Shown in pieces: positions 7,787-12,085 of a DNA stretch of 12,085 nucleotides. The DNA is taken from contig PXYR01000008.1 of NCBI GenBank assembly GCA_003023665.1, positions 13,694 through 25,778 of the forward strand, written 5' to 3'. The stretch comes from Bacteroidota bacterium. Its GTDB lineage: Bacteria > Bacteroidota > Bacteroidia > Flavobacteriales > Schleiferiaceae. The notes below the pieces were generated by a model, which saw nothing but the letters and a program-made list of their open reading frames with translations, was not told where the DNA came from and ran no database searches. The translations under genes were made by a program, and so were the position numbers. Numbering within the stretch: the first letter of the stretch is position 1; each line of letters opens with the position of its first letter.

Positions 7787-9212
7787 TTACTGGTGCTTAT
7801 TACTTTTCTTAGCTCTGAAAGTATATGAGATACCATAAGTTATTGCTGACGTACCAATGCTCACAAAGGCAATAGCTGGATCTATCTCTCCTGCAGTCTT
7901 CATCATAAAGACGCTTACACCTAAACTAACAATGGTCATAATAAGCAAAGCGCTTACAACACTTTTCTTATGATGCTTACCCGCCCAATCGTAAAAGATT
8001 ACCGGCGCTATACCAATACCTAGGGCTTTAAAGGTCACAACGATATCTTCTATCCTTTGAAAGAACAGGGCAATTAATAATGCCATAAGCCCAACAGCAA
8101 CCAAAGCATACCTTATTCTACCTATTCCATGCGAAGCGCTTTCTTCTTTTCTAGGAAATAAATCATTGGTCACATTCAGGCTCAGAAGAAACAAATACGT
8201 GTCTGAGGTTGATAGTATGGCTGCAAAAAAAGCAATCAAAACGGCAATTTGAAATTCAGGCGGGACCAATTCAGTGAATGTTCGTAGAACCATCATCTCA
8301 GCGTGTTCATTAGCAACAGAGCCATTTATTGGAAAAGAACTTCTAGCAATCAATCCAACATAGGTTAAGGCTACAGTTAAAAGAACATTTATTGCTGCGC
8401 CAACACTAAAACTCTGCTTAACCACCCGTTCGCTTTTCATACTAAATACCTTTTGCCAATAATCTTGAGTAGCAAATGGTGTTAAAATACCGAGCAATAA
8501 AAAGGCTATAATATTTACTGGACCTGCATTGAATGGATTATACATTTCTGGCGGAACATCCCCTCCTCTATTTAGGGTCATCGTGACTAAAATGAGTACT
8601 AAGAAAATGACCAAGAATTGAAAAATATCCGTCTTTACTACAGATCCAAATCCACCTACGAGCAAATAAACTAATACAGTAACCAACATGCCTAGCTTTG
8701 CCCAACTCACCGGAATGCCACCCATCTCATTCAATAAATTAGAGCCCACTAATAGTTGAGTTGATAATAAGCCTACATACCAAATAAAAATGACGCCAAT
8801 CACCCATCTAGCGGTTCTTCTTCCATACCTAAAAACAAAATAATCTGTTAACGTAAAGAAATTATGCTCTAAAGAAAGGCGGTACAATTTCAATGCAAAA
8901 GGAATAAAAAATAAGAAGCCCAATGTGTAACCAACAAAAATCCAAGCGGCACTGATGCCATAGATATAAACAGTAGATGTATACAAACGATGTGTAAACC
9001 ATCAAGGTGACCGCACTAACAAATGTGCCGCTCAAAGTCATGAGGGAGGGAAAAAAGCCTAAACTTCTTCCTCCCAACGCAAAATCGTCTACAGATTTAG
9101 TTGAGGTCATTCTACCAAGAACTACACCTAGAATCGTAAATGAAATGAGTACGGAAATGACTAATATTGGTTGCTGCTCCATGGTATTATTGATAGATTT
9201 CCAAGATATCAA
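7787..9212 (-). pseudogene. Sodium:solute symporter (SSS family), frameshifted
   Basis: Two overlapping minus-strand frames together make one SSS-type (PutP-like) Na+-coupled transporter of the inner membrane. The N-terminal frame (start 9212, or ATG at 9182 giving MEQQPILVISVLI) covers the first helix and DFALGGRSLGFFPSLMTLSGTFVSAVTLM, then runs out of family sequence and stops at 8862. The C-terminal frame is open from ~8986 to 7787. It carries YIYGISAAWIFVGYTLG, GGFGSVVKTDIFQF (PutP GGF...TDFFQ region) and the sodium-site helix FFAAILSTSDTYLFLLSLNV, followed by NDLF. The downstream frame is +1 relative to the upstream frame, so a net insertion of 1 or 13 nt would explain it. Corrected length is about 470 residues, normal for the family. 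The substrate is unknown. The rest of the gene is intact, so this is a recent lesion, a phase-variable state or a sequencing/assembly error. No intrinsic terminator is visible at its 3' end. Confidence 0.85.
8964..8993 (-). repeat. Imperfect short tandem repeat at the symporter frameshift
   Basis: Read on the minus strand, ACATCGTTTGTAT (8993–8981) is followed directly by ACATCTACTGTTTATAT (8980–8964). The two share ACATC and GTTTrTAT and differ by a 4-nt gap and one substitution. Both frames therefore encode a similar YTSxVYIY string. Removing the 13-nt copy restores one continuous frame reading LMVYTSTVYIYGIS, which aligns without gaps to my memory of E. coli PutP LMGLPGAVFLSGIS. A duplication followed by divergence is an inference. 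Confidence 0.55.
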
Positions 9213-9235
9213 GAATTAATAGGATAGAAACAATC

Positions 9236-9310
9236 TTATTCAAATATGATTGATTCCTTAACAAATGTTAACTCCAAAATCGTTCTTCATTCTTTTACTC
9301 ATTTGAATAA
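9236..9310. repeat. 10-bp perfect inverted repeat in the divergent intergenic region
   Basis: TTATTCAAAT at 9236–9245 is the exact reverse complement of ATTTGAATAA at 9301–9310. The arms are 55 bp apart and flank the FNR-like palindrome at 9258–9271. A partial third copy (ATTCAAA) sits at 9322–9328. The arms could be regulator sites for looping, but the sequence is AT-rich and chance is possible. Confidence 0.4.
9258..9271. promoter_or_regulatory. Putative Crp/Fnr-family operator, TTAACAAATGTTAA
   Basis: This is a perfect 14-bp palindrome with the 5-4-5 layout of FNR-type boxes (TTAAC-AAAT-GTTAA, compared with TTGAT-N4-ATCAA or TTGAC-N4-GTCAA). It lies between the divergent symporter (start 9182 or 9212) and the Crp/Fnr-type regulator gene (start 9388), the expected position for a site controlling one or both. 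The regulator's recognition helix reads SPQSLSR, with Gln where FNR/CRP have the Glu that reads the G:C pair. That is compatible with A replacing G in the half-site. Assignment to this regulator is inference. Confidence 0.5.
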
Positions 9311-9387
9311 TGCAGATGCTAATTCAAAGTAGAAATGCTCTGCAGGAAAACTAACTTACCATTAATGTAATATTTAAAAAATCCCCA

Positions 9388-9975
9388 ATGACTGATTCTA
9401 GCATCGTTGAGAACTTAGTGCATTGGATTTCTAAATCAATAGAAATTCCAGTCGGATTGGAAGATGCCCTTTTATCTATTTCAGTTTCAAAGCAATTGAA
9501 AAAAGGAGATCTCATTTTAAAATCCGGAGAGATGGTAAAAAAAACGTATTTCATCATTGACGGTTGCCTAAGATCCTACCTGACTGATCAAGCTGGAAAA
9601 GAACACACCATCCAATTCGCAACTGAAAATTGGTGGATCAGTGATTTTCGTGCATATTTCTCTAAAAAAGCTGCTTCACTAAACATAGAGTGCATAGCGA
9701 ATGCCCATGTAATCGAAATGAATTGGTCTGATCTTGATTGGATTTACAAAAGATTCCCTACCATAGAGACTTTTCAAAAAGGTAATCTTGAAAAACACCT
9801 TATTAGTCTGAATACAAGAATTCAATCGCAACTTGAATTAGGTGCAGAAGAACGTTATTTGAAATTTATTTTAGATTATCCCAAAATTGCTGAATACGCT
9901 CAAAATAAGCATATCGCATCCTACCTAGGAATTTCACCACAAAGCTTAAGCCGCCTTAAGTCTAATTTGGAATAA
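9388..9975 (+). CDS. Crp/Fnr family transcriptional regulator (cyclic-nucleotide-binding-like domain)
   Basis: This 195-residue cytosolic DNA-binding protein has an N-terminal cNMP-binding-like beta-roll (about 15–120). It includes LKKGDLILKSGEMVKKTYFI (residues 37–56), DGCLRSYLTDQAGKEHTIQF and ENWWISDF, which are typical of the Bacteroidetes Crp branch. A helix (~130–155) follows, then a C-terminal HTH at ~174–190 (HIASYLGISPQSLSRLKSN). The recognition helix has Gln185, Ser188 and Arg189 at the positions of FNR Glu209, Ser212 and Arg213. The beta-roll has no clear Arg-Ser phosphate-binding cassette for cAMP and no FNR-like Cys cluster, so its signal is unknown. It is divergent from the symporter across a 175-bp region with a palindrome, which suggests a local regulator of transport. 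The start is the ATG preceded by a typical A-rich leader. Family assignment is firm. Confidence 0.93.
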   Translation: MTDSSIVENLVHWISKSIEIPVGLEDALLSISVSKQLKKGDLILKSGEMVKKTYFIIDGCLRSYLTDQAGKEHTIQFATENWWISDFRAYFSKKAASLNIECIANAHVIEMNWSDLDWIYKRFPTIETFQKGNLEKHLISLNTRIQSQLELGAEERYLKFILDYPKIAEYAQNKHIASYLGISPQSLSRLKSNLE

Positions 9976-10073
9976 GTGCAGCAGTTACGCTTCAAGCCCC
10001 GAGTTCTTCACGTTTAATTGTGAATTCATCTATGTCGTTATCATAGGTTAATAATTTATTTGGTTTTTTTTAC

Positions 10074-10110
10074 TTACTTTGTTTAACCTTTTACCTAATT
10101 TGTTAAACAA
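10074..10110 (+). promoter_or_regulatory. Probable promoter and 9-bp inverted repeat upstream of the MAM/Fn3 gene
   Basis: The 140-bp gap before the ATG at 10116 contains TTACTTTG (10074–10081), close to the Bacteroidetes -7 element TAnnTTTG, after an oligo-T tract (10063–10071). No well-spaced -33 TTTG is evident. A perfect 9-bp inverted repeat overlaps it: TTGTTTAAC (10079–10087) and GTTAAACAA (10102–10110), spacer 14 nt. It could be an operator or a leader hairpin ending 5 bp before the start codon. The promoter call is weak; the repeat itself is certain. Confidence 0.45.
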
Positions 10111-10115
10111 GTTTT

Positions 10116-12085
10116 ATGAAAACAATTACCTCACTATTCAACAAGAGCATATTATTTGCCTCAATAGTTGCAAGCCTAAATATGTTTGGGCAGTGTCAAT
10201 ATGAATTGACCTTATTGGATTCATATGGTGACGGTTGGAATGGTAATTCAATAAATGTGCAAGTTGCTGGTTTTGCTCCTTCGAGCCTCACACTAAATAA
10301 CGGCTCCTCCATTTCTTACAATATTGGTATTGGATTGGGTGAAACTATATCCTTTAGCTGGCAGGGAGGAGGCTCCTTTCAAGACGAATGCTCTTATACC
10401 GTCAAAGACTTATTTACTGGTTCTGTAATATATACCTCACCAACAGGTAACCAGATGTCAACATCAACTCCACAATTCACAACTCAGTGTTCTTCCACAG
10501 GAACCACACCTTGCTTATTTACAAGCCCATATTTAGAGTCGTTTTCTGGTTCTAACGGCGGTTGGGTTCCCCCATCTTCTCAATTTAATACAGGATCTAT
10601 AAATTCATGTTGGAACAGAAATGGAGTGAGCTATCAATGGGTTAAAGCTCCTTTTCCTGGTTCAAGCCCGAATTTAGGCGGACCCTCAGCAGATAATACA
10701 AACGGCGGTCAAGGTTTCATTGGAAGTTGGTCTTCTCCTTTTGTTTCTACTCTAGACTCAATCACTGAACTCATTACCCCTTACATATCACTAGATGACG
10801 ATCAAACCCCTCAAGTTGCTTTTTGGTATCACCTACTTGGAGAGGATATCAGTCGCTTAGAATTTTCCATTTCAACAGATACTGCTGGTCCATGGACAGC
10901 CATAGACACCCTTTATCCAAATACAGGTGCTTTTGTAAATCCTGCTAGCCCTTGGCATCAAGTTTACTATGATATTTTTAGTTACGCCGGGGACACTGTA
11001 TCATTTAAGTTTACTGCTGTACGGGAGTTTGGCAGCTTGTATTCAGGTATAGATTCTCGCATAAGTATTGATGACTTTAGTGTTTACGAAGACACCATGA
11101 CGTGTGATAAACCTATTAAAGTTGAACTCGCTTCAATTGGTGTAAGTAGTGCACAAATTACATGGGAGCCCACAAGTGCTTCTTCCTATGAAGTACAATG
11201 GGGACAATCAACAACAGCTCCTATTGGGAGTCCAACAACCATAGTTTCAGCGAATCAATTCAACCTTACCTCCTTGGCACCAAACAGCTCATATACTTTT
11301 AGAGTTAGAGGCATATGCGGTACCGGAAATGTTTCGGAATGGTCTGAATATGTTACCATTGAGACAGATTGCGGTGCCTTTTTGGCTCCTTGGAATGAAG
11401 ACTTTGAGAGCAGCGATTGGGTCGTACCCTTTAGTTGGTTCGACCAAGGTGATTTTGGCGATTGCTTTCTTGATTCTGGTAACCTCAGTTTTTATTGGCG
11501 AGTGTCTAGAACCCCGTATAATCAAGATGCAGGGCCAAATACAGATCATACCCCCAGTGGTCCCGGCAATTATTTAGCTACGAATGCAACAGGGACTACT
11601 ACCCCTGCGAATTGGTCCTTTACCACGCCATGGATAGCCCTTGACTCACTAACAAACCCTGAATTAAAATTTTGGATTCATGCTTTTTCAAAAGTCACCG
11701 CATTTGGAACATTAACTACAAAAGTTCAAACCTTAGGAGGAGGAATAACAGCCGTTTTTGATACCTCAGGCGCATTTCAAGGAACGCAAAGTGCGGCATG
11801 GAAAGAGATGGTTGTTCCGTTAAATTATGGAGTTACAGATACTATTCGTGTAATATTTAGCTACAAACCCAAAGTTTTGTCCAATAGGCAGCCATTTAGT
11901 GTGGATGATATTTCTGTTGAATCTGCTTCTTCATGTCCCCGACCCAAATACTTACGCGTTGAATCCGTGACTAGCAACTCTGTTGATTTAAGGTGGTCAA
12001 CTGGTGGAGCCTTAAATTATCAATTGCGCTACAAAAAGGATAATTCATCCGTTTGGACTGTCATAAGTCTCAATACCAATCAAAC
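10116..12085 (+). CDS. Large secreted modular protein with MAM-like and Fn3 domains (5' part, no stop in window)
   Basis: The frame is open from the ATG at 10116 to the window end (656 codons), so the C-terminus, where a T9SS sorting domain might lie, is not seen. Residues 1–~25 form a signal peptide (MKTITSLFNKSILFASIVAS, then LNMFGQ). Next comes a Cys-bounded domain with LTLLDSYGDGWNGNSINVQV (~32–51), a motif common in secreted Bacteroidetes proteins. Residues ~133–328 resemble a MAM/jelly-roll domain ending in SIDDFSVYED. An Fn3 domain follows at ~330–418 (W-E-P, SSYEVQWG, LAPNSSYTFRVRGICG, W-S). A second MAM-like domain (~419–604) ends in SVDDISVES, and a second Fn3 domain begins at Cys607. 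The MAM–Fn3 unit thus repeats. Such proteins are typically surface adhesins or matrix proteins, sometimes with a peptidase domain. No catalytic motif is visible here. Confidence 0.9.
   Translation, partial: MKTITSLFNKSILFASIVASLNMFGQCQYELTLLDSYGDGWNGNSINVQVAGFAPSSLTLNNGSSISYNIGIGLGETISFSWQGGGSFQDECSYTVKDLFTGSVIYTSPTGNQMSTSTPQFTTQCSSTGTTPCLFTSPYLESFSGSNGGWVPPSSQFNTGSINSCWNRNGVSYQWVKAPFPGSSPNLGGPSADNTNGGQGFIGSWSSPFVSTLDSITELITPYISLDDDQTPQVAFWYHLLGEDISRLEFSISTDTAGPWTAIDTLYPNTGAFVNPASPWHQVYYDIFSYAGDTVSFKFTAVREFGSLYSGIDSRISIDDFSVYEDTMTCDKPIKVELASIGVSSAQITWEPTSASSYEVQWGQSTTAPIGSPTTIVSANQFNLTSLAPNSSYTFRVRGICGTGNVSEWSEYVTIETDCGAFLAPWNEDFESSDWVVPFSWFDQGDFGDCFLDSGNLSFYWRVSRTPYNQDAGPNTDHTPSGPGNYLATNATGTTTPANWSFTTPWIALDSLTNPELKFWIHAFSKVTAFGTLTTKVQTLGGGITAVFDTSGAFQGTQSAAWKEMVVPLNYGVTDTIRVIFSYKPKVLSNRQPFSVDDISVESASSCPRPKYLRVESVTSNSVDLRWSTGGALNYQLRYKKDNSSVWTVISLNTNQ

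Noticed and set aside
8862..9212. The 116-residue minus-strand frame as an independent small membrane protein.
   Set aside because: Its first ~75 residues are the N-terminus of the symporter, and the remainder is out-of-frame sequence over the symporter's next helix.
10007..10048. Two small hairpins (TTCAC/GTGAA at 10007–10024; a 7-bp stem with one wobble at 10028–10048) followed by oligo-T at 10063–10071, as a possible terminator for the Crp/Fnr gene.
   Set aside because: The stems are short and AT-rich, and the T tract starts ~15 nt after the stem, unlike an intrinsic terminator.
11289..11577. ORFs of 82–86 codons on both strands within the MAM/Fn3 region.
   Set aside because: They lie in other frames of the long open frame from 10116, which shows clear Fn3/MAM sequence. 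They are shadow ORFs.
1..12085. CRISPR array, tRNA/rRNA, insertion sequence, prophage or defence cassette.
   Set aside because: No regularly spaced repeats, transposase/integrase motifs, terminal inverted repeats or RNA gene signatures were seen. The gene content is housekeeping plus transport and surface proteins.

Overview
The window looks like a chromosomal segment of a marine-type Bacteroidetes/Flavobacteriia bacterium. It is AT-rich. The gene order parB – DUF5683 – dapB – lepB – wbqC-family is, from my knowledge of the group, typical of flavobacterial chromosomes. One protein ends in a type IX secretion (T9SS) C-terminal sorting domain, which is essentially confined to Bacteroidetes, and the signal peptidase I has the long form known from this phylum. 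I cannot name a genus.

Layout. Positions 1–7585 (+ strand) form a tightly packed, probably co-transcribed run: the 3' end of parB (chromosome segregation), a small secreted or membrane DUF5683 protein, dapB (lysine/diaminopimelate synthesis), lepB (signal peptidase I), a WbqC-family protein, an acyl-CoA carboxylase carboxyltransferase (beta) subunit, and a 633-residue T9SS-exported protein. Junctions are overlapping (8, 4 and 1 bp) or very short (2, 13 and 56 bp). Positions 7586–7786 hold a short AT-rich leader and an untracked 37-codon ORF. From 7787 to 9212 (- strand) lies a sodium:solute symporter whose reading frame is broken by one frameshift. It is divergent from a Crp/Fnr-family regulator (9388–9975, +). 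The 175-bp intergenic region between them carries a perfect 14-bp FNR-box-like palindrome. From 10116 to the window end (+) runs the 5' part of a large secreted, modular MAM/Fn3 protein that has no stop codon in the window.

How it fits together. The first block is mostly housekeeping: segregation, cell-wall precursor synthesis, protein export and acyl-CoA carboxylation. A secreted protein is attached at its end by a TAATG stop/start overlap. The second half is accessory: transport, a local regulator and a surface or secreted adhesin-like protein. I see no CRISPR array, tRNA, rRNA, transposase or phage gene, and no clear evidence of a new multi-gene system. The points most worth checking are the symporter frameshift (explained by an imperfect 13/17-nt tandem repeat), the 37-codon ORF, the palindrome between symporter and regulator, and a 9-bp inverted repeat in front of the MAM/Fn3 gene that reuses the same TTAAC/GTTAA half-sites.
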